21,628 bases of DNA from an uncultured Acetatifactor sp. (lineage in GTDB: Bacteria > Bacillota > Clostridia > Lachnospirales > Lachnospiraceae): positions 6,233 through 27,860 of the forward strand of contig CAJULV010000054.1 of assembly GCA_910587555.1 (NCBI GenBank), in the 5' to 3' direction. Numbering within the stretch: position 1 is the first letter of the stretch; every line of letters starts with the position of its first letter. Below, in pieces: positions 14,046 through 21,403 of the stretch. The notes beneath the pieces are model-generated. The model was not told the origin of the DNA. It saw only the letters and a program-made list of their open reading frames with translations, and ran no database searches. Position numbers and translations under genes: made by a program.

Positions 14046-14729
14046 TCACATTCGTTCCAGGTAAAATGTCTCCAGATCTTCCTGTTCCTCCCACACGCCC
14101 TGATAGATCAGCTCACCGCCCTTCATCATCAGGATGGTATCCGCGATATGCGCCACATCGGAGACGATATGGGTGGACAGAAGCACGATATTTTCCTTCC
14201 CCCACTGTGCGATCAGCTCCCGGAAGCGCACCCTTTCCCTGGGGTCAAGCCCGGCGGTTGGCTCGTCCAGGATCAGCAGGCCCGGCTCTCCCAGTAAAGC
14301 CTGCGCAATTCCCAGGCGCTGCTTCATGCCGCCGGAATAGGTTCGTATCTTCTTCCTGCCCATGTCCTCCAGGCCCACAACTTCCAACAATTCCGCCGCT
14401 TTCCGTCTGGCGCATGCCTTGTTCAGTCCCTTCAGCGCCGCCATGTACAGCAGGAATTCCGTTCCCGTGAAATCCGGATAATAGCCGAAATCCTGGGGCA
14501 GATAGCCCAGTTGCGCCCTGTACTCCTCCTGGGACACATCCATGCCGTCCAGGGTAATGCTCCCGCTTGTGGGTTTTAAAATCCCGCAAAGCAGCCGCAT
14601 CAGGGTGGTTTTCCCTGCGCCGTTTTCCCCCAACAGGCCGTAAATTCCCGCCTGCAGTTTCAGGGAAATCCTATCCACGGCAATCTTGCTGCCGTATTGT
14701 TTTGAAACCCGGTCCACTGTCAGCTCCAT
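14046..14729 (-). CDS. ABC transporter ATP-binding protein (sigma-factor operon)
   Basis: The predicted protein has 227 residues. Walker A is GENGAGKTT, Q-loop region QLGYLPQDFGYYP, signature YSGGMKQRL, Walker B/D-loop LLILDEPTAGLDP, H-loop STHIVSD. It is a compact ABC-2 exporter ATPase. ATG 14729 has GAGGAA about 6 nt upstream and overlaps the stop of the upstream membrane-protein gene by 10 bp. The open frame runs much further upstream but is then a shadow of that gene. About 100 bp separate it from the permease gene. It resembles the ATPase at 18095 (same QLGYLPQ, SGGMK and THIV elements). Confidence 0.9.
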   Translation of the reverse strand: MELTVDRVSKQYGSKIAVDRISLKLQAGIYGLLGENGAGKTTLMRLLCGILKPTSGSITLDGMDVSQEEYRAQLGYLPQDFGYYPDFTGTEFLLYMAALKGLNKACARRKAAELLEVVGLEDMGRKKIRTYSGGMKQRLGIAQALLGEPGLLILDEPTAGLDPRERVRFRELIAQWGKENIVLLSTHIVSDVAHIADTILMMKGGELIYQGVWEEQEDLETFYLERM

Positions 14730-15508
14730 GTCAATTCCTCTGTCCTCTCTATATTTTTCTTCCATCCCCAGGCCGCGGCTGCCCCCAACAGGAGCAAAAC
14801 CGTTGTCCATCCCCGGGAATCCTCCGGAATCCGGAATCCGGCGCCCCCATATCCGGCCAGCAGCGGCAGAATGCCCACCATAACCGCCAGACCCAGGCAG
14901 AGGTAAACCGCCTCTCTGCCCCGTATCTTCCGAATCAGCCAGAGCGCCGCCGCATCCGTCAGCAGATAGGGTCCCAGAAGGCACAGGCCGATGCGCAGCA
15001 GGGTTATGCCCTCCCATCGGCACAGCAGGGAAAGCAGCATCAGCGTCACCAGATGCACCGCCCCCAGTGCCCCAATCCGGGCCAGAAGAATGCTTTTCAG
15101 GCAAAATCTGGCGGCCATCTCCAGTTCCGTCATACCACAGACCTCCGAGCGCATGTATTCCATCACGGCAGAGACTGCCAGAAGGGGCATCGCTGCTGAC
15201 AACATCCACAGGACTTCCCCGCCCAGAAACCTCCCTCCTGCCAACGCCCCCAGAAATACCCCTGCCGACAGCGCCCAAACCCACTTCCGGATATAGCCGG
15301 CCTGCTGCAGGACAAAGCGGCCCGTGCTGACGCGGCTCCGGGTTTTGGGGCGTATACTCCTTAGAAAAGACGCTTTCCCCAGAGGCGGGGGCGCCTGAAA
15401 AGCCTCCTGCAAAAGTTGTCTGTATTGGACGGTGCTGTCTTTTCCGTTTTTCCGGAAATGCGTATTTTTTCTGCCGTCAGGCACTTCCTGATGAATCTTC
15501 GCTTTCAT
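14720..15508 (-). CDS. Integral membrane protein between sigma factor and ABC genes
   Basis: The predicted protein has 262 residues; I cannot name a family. It has a basic cytoplasmic N-terminus of about 75 residues (MKAKIHQEVPDGRKNTHFRK onward), followed by about six hydrophobic helices. It has no zinc-binding anti-sigma motif (HxxxCxxC). The ATG overlaps the sigma-factor stop (ATGA) and its own stop overlaps the ATPase start, so translation is coupled on both sides. The position suggests either an anti-sigma/sensor protein that holds the sigma factor at the membrane, or a transporter subunit. Both are inference. Confidence 0.75.
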   Translation of the reverse strand: MKAKIHQEVPDGRKNTHFRKNGKDSTVQYRQLLQEAFQAPPPLGKASFLRSIRPKTRSRVSTGRFVLQQAGYIRKWVWALSAGVFLGALAGGRFLGGEVLWMLSAAMPLLAVSAVMEYMRSEVCGMTELEMAARFCLKSILLARIGALGAVHLVTLMLLSLLCRWEGITLLRIGLCLLGPYLLTDAAALWLIRKIRGREAVYLCLGLAVMVGILPLLAGYGGAGFRIPEDSRGWTTVLLLLGAAAAWGWKKNIERTEELTWS

Positions 15509-16098
15509 TCCGTTCCCTCCGTCGTTACTGCCCTTTTTATTTCTGCGCCTTCGTAAAATCCTTCTTTCCCCAGTGCTTCCCGGAAGTGTTTCAGCGCGGA
15601 TTTCGTCATTCTGTACACGGAAAAACGTGATGTTCCCAATATTTTCCCCATTGTCCCAACGGGAACCTGGTTCACATACCGCAGCAGGATCACTTCCCGC
15701 TCTTCCTCCTCCAGGGCATCCAGGGCCTTCCGAACTGCCATGGCCATGACCACCCGCTCCTCCAGACCGGATTCCACATTTTCCATAAGGACAGCATTCC
15801 CCGGACCGGTTCCGGCTGTTTCTTCCGCCCCGCAGCCCCGGGTACCCCAGGCTCCCCCCGGCGGTTCCCCCAGAACCTGCAGCGGCAGGTGCTTTTTCTT
15901 CCGGTATTCGTCTATACAGAGGTTCCGGGCAATGGTGTACAGATACGGCAGGGCGTCCCTTTCCCCATATCCCTTTTCCAGAAACCGCAGAAAGGTCTCC
16001 TGGGTAATGTCTTCCGCAGTCTCCCGGCTGCCCAGTTTAAAATAGCAGTAGCGGTAAATTTTATCGTACTGCGCTTCCAAATCCAAATTTCCATCCAC
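15505..16098 (-). CDS. ECF-type RNA polymerase sigma factor
   Basis: The predicted protein has 197 residues. Region 2 is QYDKIYRYCYFKLGSRETAEDITQETFLRFLEKG, with LPYLYTIARNLCIDEYRKKK completing it. Region 4 is ALEEEEREVILLRYVNQVPVGTMGKILGTSRFSVYRMTKSAL, a standard helix-turn-helix. The linker between them (about 80-110) is long and Gly-rich. The start is GTG 16098 with AGGAGG 8 nt upstream; a nearby ATG at 16094 is out of frame. It heads an operon with a membrane protein and an ABC exporter, probably turning on the exporter (and itself) in response to an envelope signal. Confidence 0.88.
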   Translation of the reverse strand: MDGNLDLEAQYDKIYRYCYFKLGSRETAEDITQETFLRFLEKGYGERDALPYLYTIARNLCIDEYRKKKHLPLQVLGEPPGGAWGTRGCGAEETAGTGPGNAVLMENVESGLEERVVMAMAVRKALDALEEEEREVILLRYVNQVPVGTMGKILGTSRFSVYRMTKSALKHFREALGKEGFYEGAEIKRAVTTEGTE

Positions 16099-16170
16099 TC
16101 CCGGAACCTCCTCTCATACTGTATAACGGATGTGCTGTGGGAAATGTGCGCGTCCGCTGAAATTTTTTAT

Positions 16171-16240
16171 TATGATGTTTTTATTATGTTTTCATATGAT
16201 GTTTTTTCTTATGATGTTTTTTCTTATGATGTTTTCTCTT
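16171..16240. repeat. AT-rich 15-bp tandem repeats upstream of the sigma gene
   Basis: ATGATGTTTTTTCTT occurs at 16196 and 16211, with a degenerate third copy at 16226 and shorter copies to the left from 16172. The array lies 70-140 bp upstream of the sigma-factor start in otherwise GC-richer sequence. It may be curved DNA or a protein-binding array. Confidence 0.75.
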
Positions 16241-16286
16241 TTTGATTTTTGCCTGTTTTGTTTATACTGATTTTTATTTTTTCCAT

Positions 16287-16394
16287 AATTATACTGCACG
16301 CCGGTTGCATTTGCAGTACAACCCGACTGCAGACCGCCAGCCAGGTACTTTCCCTAAGGCATCAATGTAAATCCTGACGGTCTGCAGTATAGTT
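16287..16394. repeat. Inverted repeat of about 21 bp with an interrupted left arm
   Basis: The right arm, 16374-16394, is continuous. The left arm is split: AATTATACTGCA (16287-16298) and ACTGCAGACCGCCAG (16326-16340), separated by 27 bp bounded by the 6-bp direct repeat ACTGCA. The intact element would be a 21-bp inverted repeat around a 33-bp centre. It may be a small decayed mobile element. Confidence 0.6.
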
Positions 16395-16646
16395 CTATCC
16401 GCATCTGCCCCTATCCCATGGGACTGGTCCCAAAAGGCAGGTCACGTCGGAAAAAGTGCCGACTTCCCCGGAATTCATCATACCTTTTTGAGCAGCAGAT
16501 GTAAATCTGTTCCTTTGAACCCGGGAGGGCTGTGGGCGAAATCACTGTTCCTGCGATTTCTGTGCACCTGTTCGTGTAAACGTGAGAAGCCCAAAAGGCC
16601 CAGGAAAACACCTGGCGGAGGCCTCTGTAATTTGTTCCGGCAATGG
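16395..16646. other. Intergenic stretch without recognisable gene
   Basis: About 250 bp. I see only small hairpins: GTCGG/CCGAC near 16447-16463 and a nested CAGG/CCTG stem inside AGGCC/GGCCT near 16596-16625. The short minus-strand open frames lack ribosome binding sites. Confidence 0.5.
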
Positions 16647-16675
16647 TTGACACCATGTAGTTTTAATGGTAGAAT
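16647..16675 (+). promoter_or_regulatory. blaI-type gene promoter
   Basis: TTGACA (16647-16652), 17 bp, TAGAAT (16670-16675), 39 bp before the ATG; near-consensus. Confidence 0.85.
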
Positions 16676-16689
16676 AAATAAAACTACAT
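16655..16689. promoter_or_regulatory. BlaI/MecI-type operator 1
   Basis: Perfect 11-bp inverted repeat ATGTAGTTTTA (16655-16665) and TAAAACTACAT (16679-16689) straddling the -10. The arms contain the TGTA/TACA cores typical of BlaI/MecI binding sites. The same half-site reappears before the ABC genes. Confidence 0.7.
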
Positions 16690-16713
16690 ACAATCAATCA
16701 ATGGAGGTACATC

Positions 16714-17100
16714 ATGGAACAGCAGATTTCCATTTCGGAATCGGAGTGGCAGGTAATGAAAATTATCTGGAATGATTCTCCCCGGACGCTTCCCGAAATA
16801 TTGGATAAACTAAAGGAAACGGCTTGGAGCAAAACCACCATTCAGACTTATCTGGCCCGTCTGGTCAGGAAAGGCGCCCTGTGTACGAAGCGTCAGGGCA
16901 AAGGATATTTATACTATCCGGCCGTGTCGGAAAGCGAGTGCCAGCTTGCGGAAAGCCGCAATTTTTTGAGCCGTGTGTATGACGGTTCTCTTTCCAAAAT
17001 GGTGATGGGATTTGTAAAAAACGGGAATCTTTCCAATGAGGAATTAAACGAATTGAAAAGCTTCCTTGCGGAGGAGAAACCAGATGCAGATATTAGGTAA
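16714..17100 (+). CDS. BlaI/MecI/CopY-family repressor
   Basis: The predicted protein has 128 residues. The winged helix is clear: ISESEWQVMKIIWNDSPRTLPEI, KLKETAWSKTTIQTYLARLVRKGAL and the wing RQGKGYLYYPAVSESE. The C-terminal part (SRNFLSRVYDGSLSKMV onward) is the dimerisation region, which in family members is cleaved to lift repression. GGAGG lies 6 nt before ATG 16714. Its last 17 bp overlap the M56 peptidase gene, so sensor and repressor are coupled, and the dyad on its own promoter points to autorepression. Confidence 0.92.
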   Translation: MEQQISISESEWQVMKIIWNDSPRTLPEILDKLKETAWSKTTIQTYLARLVRKGALCTKRQGKGYLYYPAVSESECQLAESRNFLSRVYDGSLSKMVMGFVKNGNLSNEELNELKSFLAEEKPDADIR

Positions 17101-18085
17101 TCTTTTCAATGCGGTTCTTTTTGTGTCTGTCATCGGCAGTATTTTTACTGTGATATCGCTTTTTGTAAATCATGTGCTCCGCTGCACTCTGCCCTTATGG
17201 TTCGCTCTCTGGGGCATGCTCTTTTTTTGCGTTCCCTTCCTGTCGCCGGATGTATTTTTCATATCCCCGGAAACACAGGATTGGGTACATGGTTATCGGA
17301 TTGCCAGTATGCTGTGGGCGTGGGGGTGCGGGGTTTTGCTTGCCCATGATCTGATCCGTCTTATGTTGGCAAAGCGGGCGCTTATGCATTACCGGACTTG
17401 TGACAATGAGCGGCTGAATCGTATTTATTCCAACTGTGCTGTAGCCGCCGCAATAAAGAAAATTCCCGCCCTGTATTGCGGAACTTTGGAGAATCCCGTT
17501 TGTGTAACCGGCGTAATCCGCCCGGTTATCCTTATAAGGGAAACCGTCCTGGAGCAGTTGACGGACAGGGAATTAACAGCCGTCTTTTTCCATGAATTGA
17601 CCCATGTGAAGCGGAAACATGTGCTTTGGGGAAGGCTCTTTGATTATGTCTGTATTCTGAACTGGATGAATCCTTTTTCCTGGATTGCCAGGAGAAATTT
17701 CTCTTTGCATTGTGAAACAGACTGCGATTCCCATGCCATGAAAAAACTGCGGGGAACGGTCACGGACACAGAATATGCTTCTGCCATTATCCGGCTTTTG
17801 GAATATGCAACCATTCGGGCTGCAAAACCGGGAACCGGAACAGGCGCCCTTGATTTTCTTTTAACCAAACGGAGAATCAAAAGGATTACTGCAGGCACAT
17901 CCAAAATCAGGGATGGATTGACAGCGTTCCTGTTGGCTGTTCTCGCGGCCCTTGTGCTCCTTCTTTCCCTGCGGTTCAGCAGAGAGTCTTTTTATCCTTA
18001 TCCGGCTTATCATACCGGAACAGAATATGGTGCGGGGAGGACGATACGCAATAAAACTACGTTTGTAGTTATTTTAGCAAATTAG
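17084..18085 (+). CDS. M56-family membrane metallopeptidase (BlaR1/MecR1-like sensor without penicillin-binding domain)
   Basis: The predicted protein has 333 residues. N-terminal membrane helices occupy about 1-95, then a cytoplasmic zinc protease domain has the HELTH motif at 170-174 and a downstream Glu ligand in CETDCDSHA (about 211). A last helix (LTAFLLAVLAALVLLLSL) is followed by only about 45 residues, where BlaR1 has a full penicillin-sensing domain; so the signal must be something else. ATG 17084 has GGAGGA 8 nt upstream and overlaps the repressor gene. It presumably cleaves, or triggers cleavage of, the BlaI-type repressor. The final codons coincide with an operator dyad, so the last dozen residues may be shaped by DNA constraint. 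Confidence 0.88.
   Translation: MQILGNLFNAVLFVSVIGSIFTVISLFVNHVLRCTLPLWFALWGMLFFCVPFLSPDVFFISPETQDWVHGYRIASMLWAWGCGVLLAHDLIRLMLAKRALMHYRTCDNERLNRIYSNCAVAAAIKKIPALYCGTLENPVCVTGVIRPVILIRETVLEQLTDRELTAVFFHELTHVKRKHVLWGRLFDYVCILNWMNPFSWIARRNFSLHCETDCDSHAMKKLRGTVTDTEYASAIIRLLEYATIRAAKPGTGTGALDFLLTKRRIKRITAGTSKIRDGLTAFLLAVLAALVLLLSLRFSRESFYPYPAYHTGTEYGAGRTIRNKTTFVVILAN
18053..18074. promoter_or_regulatory. BlaI/MecI-type operator 2 before ABC genes
   Basis: AACTAC (18055-18060), GTTT, GTAGTT (18065-18070), flanked by A- and T-rich ends; half-site AAAACTAC matches operator 1. It lies in the last codons of the M56 gene, 25 bp before the ABC ATPase start, suggesting separate control of the exporter by the same repressor. 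No clear -35/-10 pair is visible around it. Confidence 0.6.
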
Positions 18086-18094
18086 GAGGTTTTG

Positions 18095-18973
18095 ATGAAA
18101 GAAAATATTACATTTTGTCATGTGACAAAGAAATATGCAAATGGTGTCATGGCCCTTGATGACATTGACTTTAGTGTCGGAAGCGGGGTTTTTGGGTTAT
18201 TGGGGCATAACGGCGCCGGAAAAACCACGCTGATGAAAGCATTGGTTACCGTGCTGTCCCCCTCGGCAGGTACCATCCGCGTCTGCGGATTTGACACCCG
18301 GAAACAGGGAAATGAGGTCAGAAAACGAATCGGATATCTGCCCCAGGAGCTTGCCATGTACCCCTCTCTTTCCGTGTTTGATTTTGTAAACTATATGGCG
18401 GAACTGAAAGGCATCTATGACAAAAAGGCAGTACAGGAAGTCCTGGAACAGGTTGAGCTGTCGGCATTTTCCAAACGCAAAATAAAGCAGCTTTCCGGCG
18501 GCATGAAGCGCCGGGTTGGAATTGCACAGGCATTGGTGGGCAGTCCCCGGATTCTTGTGGTGGATGAGCCAACAGCCGGGCTTGACCCGGAGGAACGGGT
18601 CCGGTTTCGGGGTTTATTGTCGCGGTATGCAAGAGAGGGCCGCACTGTCCTGCTCTCCACACATATAGTGGAAGATGTTCACCAGCTTTGCGGAGAACTT
18701 GCCGTATTGCGAAACGGGCGGCTGTTTTACGCCGGTACATCCGCAGCGCTTTTGGAACGGGTAAAGGGAAACATAAAACTGCTGCACTTAGAAGACGAAA
18801 ATCAGCTCATGGAACTGCAAAAGAAGGCTGTGGTTTTGCAGACCACGTATGAAAACCACGGACTGACCGCGCGAATTATGGACGAAAATTCCGCTTTCCC
18901 GGAGGCTGTGTCCGATGCGGCAACTTTGGAAGATGCCTATGTGTATTGTATGGGAGGGAAAGCCCATGCGTAA
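18095..18973 (+). CDS. ABC exporter ATP-binding protein (BlaI/M56 cluster)
   Basis: The predicted protein has 292 residues. Walker A GHNGAGKTT, Q-loop region RIGYLPQELAMYP, signature LSGGMKRRV, Walker B/D-loop ILVVDEPTAGLDPEE, H-loop STHIVED. The C-terminal 70 residues are an extra domain common in ABC-2 exporter ATPases. AGGAGG lies about 6 nt before ATG 18095, and an adjacent TTG at 18092 is less likely. It overlaps the next gene by 8 bp. With the two permeases downstream it forms one exporter, probably for an antimicrobial peptide or cell-wall-active compound, inferred from the M56/BlaI control. Confidence 0.9.
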   Translation: MKENITFCHVTKKYANGVMALDDIDFSVGSGVFGLLGHNGAGKTTLMKALVTVLSPSAGTIRVCGFDTRKQGNEVRKRIGYLPQELAMYPSLSVFDFVNYMAELKGIYDKKAVQEVLEQVELSAFSKRKIKQLSGGMKRRVGIAQALVGSPRILVVDEPTAGLDPEERVRFRGLLSRYAREGRTVLLSTHIVEDVHQLCGELAVLRNGRLFYAGTSAALLERVKGNIKLLHLEDENQLMELQKKAVVLQTTYENHGLTARIMDENSAFPEAVSDAATLEDAYVYCMGGKAHA

Positions 18974-19727
18974 ACTGATTGCCATCATCCATTATGAATA
19001 TAAGATGCAGTTTCACAGACCGGCAACCTGGGGGATGCTCCTTGGCGTAACCATCTATGCATTGTTGGATACTTATCCCTCTGCCCGTAATTTGGCTCGT
19101 TTGGAGTTTTTGAACGAGCCTGCTTACTTTGTTTATCGGACAATGAGCCTCAATGGTCTTGTTCTGCTGTTCGGAATGCTGTTTCTTCTGGCGGAACGTT
19201 TTCCTCTGGATCACAAAACAGGGATGAAGCTGCTGCTTATGTCCCATGCCCTGCAAAAATGGCAATATATCTGGGGAAAGCTGTTGGGAGGATTTCTGTA
19301 TACCTTTTCAATATTATGTATTTTCCTTGCTTCCAACACGGCAGTTTATTTCGCGGCGGCCCCTTTCCCCGTACCTTTATCTGCCTGTATGGTTCCCCTG
19401 GTGAAAGCAATCCTTATTTCCGCCCTGCCGGTAAGTCTGTTTGTCAGTTTTTGTTCGGCTGCACTGCCGGGAATGATAAATCTGCGGCTGTTCTACCTTT
19501 TGGCAGCACTATTGTTTGGCGTCAATGCCGCTTATGTCGGTTCCGCAAATCCGGCGCCGTTTTACATGATAACATCGGGAGATTTGATTCGTCTCATCTG
19601 GGGAAACCCCAAATGGGCCTTTCATGATACCGGGAGCATTTTCGCAAACGGGGCTTTTCTTATGGGAAGCGGCCTTCTCTTCGGAAGTTTCTTATTTGGG
19701 AGACAGGGATTTTGGAGGGCAGAATGA
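18966..19727 (+). CDS. ABC-2 type permease, BlaI/M56 cluster subunit 1
   Basis: The predicted protein has 253 residues and about six transmembrane segments; the N-terminus MRKLIAIIHYEYKMQFHRP is a typical ABC-2 permease start. The loop RFPLDHKTGMKLLLMSHALQKWQYIWGKLLGG matches the cytoplasmic coupling loop. ATG 18966 has GGGAGG 7-8 nt upstream and lies inside the end of the ATPase gene; its stop overlaps the next start (ATGA). Confidence 0.85.
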   Translation: MRKLIAIIHYEYKMQFHRPATWGMLLGVTIYALLDTYPSARNLARLEFLNEPAYFVYRTMSLNGLVLLFGMLFLLAERFPLDHKTGMKLLLMSHALQKWQYIWGKLLGGFLYTFSILCIFLASNTAVYFAAAPFPVPLSACMVPLVKAILISALPVSLFVSFCSAALPGMINLRLFYLLAALLFGVNAAYVGSANPAPFYMITSGDLIRLIWGNPKWAFHDTGSIFANGAFLMGSGLLFGSFLFGRQGFWRAE

Positions 19728-20368
19728 TCAGAAAAGTCTGGAGTGAACTGAAAATAATGGGGGCAGATTTTTTAATCCTGTCAGCAGCTTTTACGGCTGT
19801 CATTATTCTGCTTTCTGCCGCTGCCGGGGAACTGCTTCCCTTTTACCCGGTGAGTTTTGAAGTACTTTTTCCTTTTTATGCGGCAATCGCCGTGGGGGAA
19901 TGGGGAAAGACACGGGCAGACAGCAATTTTGATCTCATTGCCGCACAAAGCAGTTCCCTGTTCCGGTGGGTGCTGCTGCGCTATGTAATCCCCTTTGGCC
20001 TATCCACTTTTTTTGCCCTGTTTAGTATGGTGTTTTCGTCTGTTTTCAGATACGAATTTCCATTATGGGAACTGCTTCTGATTTATTGCCCGCCCGCATT
20101 CTTTTTGTCGTCCCTATGCGCGCTGTTTGGAATTCATTGTACCGGGGAACATGTGGCAGCATCGGCCTGCGGTATCCTGTGGCTGCTCCTTCTCCTGGCG
20201 CGCAGACTGTCTGCAATTCCGGGGGCAGAGTACATTTATCCGTTTATCCGATACGCCGGTGTGCAGAATTCCGTTTGGTTATGGAATAAGGGCATTGTTG
20301 CAGCACTTGGTTTGTCTTTGTGGGGAATCCTTTATTTGAGGTGCAGGAGGACACAATGCCCTATGTGA
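19724..20368 (+). CDS. ABC-2 type permease-like membrane protein, BlaI/M56 cluster subunit 2
   Basis: The predicted protein has 214 residues and about six hydrophobic segments. After a short basic start (MIRKVWSELKIMG) it has a charged loop, VGEWGKTRADSNFDLIAAQSSSLFRWVLLRY, in the place where ABC-2 permeases have their coupling loop, so it is probably the second half of the channel. GGAGGG lies 5 nt before ATG 19724, which overlaps the previous stop. It is the last gene of the operon; no convincing terminator lies in the 35 bp before the convergent neighbour. Confidence 0.75.
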   Translation: MIRKVWSELKIMGADFLILSAAFTAVIILLSAAAGELLPFYPVSFEVLFPFYAAIAVGEWGKTRADSNFDLIAAQSSSLFRWVLLRYVIPFGLSTFFALFSMVFSSVFRYEFPLWELLLIYCPPAFFLSSLCALFGIHCTGEHVAASACGILWLLLLLARRLSAIPGAEYIYPFIRYAGVQNSVWLWNKGIVAALGLSLWGILYLRCRRTQCPM

Positions 20369-20403
20369 AAAACCTTTATCTCCTTCGTTTTTATAATAAG
20401 TTT

Positions 20404-20940
20404 CTATAATAAATGAGCGTATCGGAAAGCTGTAACCACAGGTTTATATAATATCATCGCAAACGCCGCATTTAAGCCGCCTTTCATCAAATTAAAAGGA
20501 AGGAAAACCGGAATCAGCAATTCGGCAACCGCCTCTCTTGGATAGCCCATATAAACAGGGGTAATTAAATAATTCCAAAGCAGCATTATCAGGACCATAG
20601 ATCCCCACCCGCAAAACAGCCCGATCATGGCTCCTGATCGTCTGGTTTTTTTCTTATAAATAAGTGCAGCGGTACACGCAAAGGAACTGCTTGAAATCAC
20701 ATTCATCAGGAAACCCAGAATACCGGTCTCACTGATGGTAAACATCTCCGCCAAAGAAACAATTAACGCCACGGCAAAGGATGTGAGCGGACCCAAAAGC
20801 AATCCGCCAATTGCAATGATACTATCCTTTGGATCGTATTTCAAAAAGAGTACAATGGGAATACGTCCAATTAGGGTAGCCCCATAGGCAAGGGCGCAAA
20901 GCATACCTGCTGTTGTGAGTTTCTTCGTTTTACTGTTCAT
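20404..20940 (-). CDS. ribU: ECF transporter S component, riboflavin-specific (RibU-like)
   Basis: The predicted protein has 178 residues and about five to six membrane helices. It shows the ECF S-component start (KTKKLTTAGMLCALAYGATLIGRIPIVLFLKYDPKD), where the first helices of S components bind the energising EcfT, and the LxYDPKD-type motif seen in RibU-like proteins. It would bind riboflavin at the membrane and use a shared EcfA1A2T module encoded elsewhere. The substrate call rests mainly on the FMN riboswitch in its leader, which is strong evidence. AAGGAGG lies 7 nt before the ATG. Confidence 0.88.
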   Translation of the reverse strand: MNSKTKKLTTAGMLCALAYGATLIGRIPIVLFLKYDPKDSIIAIGGLLLGPLTSFAVALIVSLAEMFTISETGILGFLMNVISSSSFACTAALIYKKKTRRSGAMIGLFCGWGSMVLIMLLWNYLITPVYMGYPREAVAELLIPVFLPFNLMKGGLNAAFAMILYKPVVTAFRYAHLL

Positions 20941-20954
20941 AGAAATACCTCCTT

Positions 20955-20995
20955 AAAAAAATGAACACCGAAAAGCAATGGAATGCCTTTCGGTG
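20955..20995 (-). terminator. Riboswitch-controlled terminator before ribU
   Basis: On the minus strand, stem CACCGAAA/TTTCGGTG with an inner GCA/TGC extension, then TTCA and seven T (20955-20961). The T-run directly abuts the AAGGAGG ribosome binding site. Its position between the FMN aptamer and the start codon marks it as the expression platform. Confidence 0.75.
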
Positions 20996-21005
20996 CTGCA
21001 GTTTT

Positions 21006-21096
21006 AAGGTGTATTGAAAAATGTCAACAAAGCATTGAACAGATAACTAAAAAAAGTGCATATATCAGAAGCATTCTGACATATCCAATACACCTT
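21006..21096 (-). promoter_or_regulatory. 11-bp long-range stem in the ribU leader
   Basis: AAGGTGTATTG right after the aptamer (21086-21096) is perfectly complementary to CAATACACCTT just before the terminator (21006-21016). The first arm includes the 3' side of P1, so it can pair with either the aptamer or the distal arm. A smaller TCAGAA/TTCTGA hairpin lies between. Confidence 0.65.
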
Positions 21097-21199
21097 CTTT
21101 AATCCAGACTGTACTGTCGGTTTTGGACTTTCACCAAATCAGCATTTACACGCTCGCGGACTTTACCGCCGATCGGGAATTTCACCCTGCCTTGAAGAC
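21094..21199 (-). ncRNA. FMN riboswitch (RFN element)
   Basis: The minus strand carries the conserved RFN elements in order: GGCAGGGTGAAATTCCCGA, CGGCGGTAAAGTCCGCGAGC, GATTTGGTGAAAGTCC, AAAACCGACAGTACAGT and CTGGAT, closed by a CTTC/GAAG P1 stem. It should bind flavin mononucleotide and shut off ribU when flavin is plentiful. Recognised from the known consensus. Confidence 0.95.
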
Positions 21200-21226
21200 A
21201 TTCATTCTATTCAGTTGTCGTTCCTC

Positions 21227-21255
21227 ATTATAGATTTCTTTTCCGTCAATGTCAA
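21227..21255 (-). promoter_or_regulatory. Promoter of the riboswitch-ribU transcript
   Basis: On the minus strand TTGACA (21250-21255), 17-bp spacer, TATAAT (21227-21232): a perfect sigma-A consensus, with the transcript starting near 21219, 20 nt before the aptamer. Confidence 0.92.
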
Positions 21256-21319
21256 TAGAAATACTCAAATTTGTCCAAATATAAACCCATAAAATTCCTT
21301 CCTTTGCAACCGGAAAGCC

Positions 21320-21348
21320 TTGATTTTAAAGGCTTTGTATGCTATAGT
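21320..21348 (+). promoter_or_regulatory. Promoter of the Cys/His-repeat gene
   Basis: TTGATT (21320-21325), 17 bp, TATAGT (21343-21348), 55 bp before the ATG. Confidence 0.65.
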
Positions 21349-21403
21349 ATCCTTAAGATGGAAACATACACTTAGATTGCATTTTAAATAGGGAGAGGTG
21401 GAA

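Noticed and set aside
16411..16656. 81-codon minus-strand open frame in the divergent gap
   Set aside because: No ribosome binding site and no recognisable protein features; the sequence looks like non-coding repeat debris.
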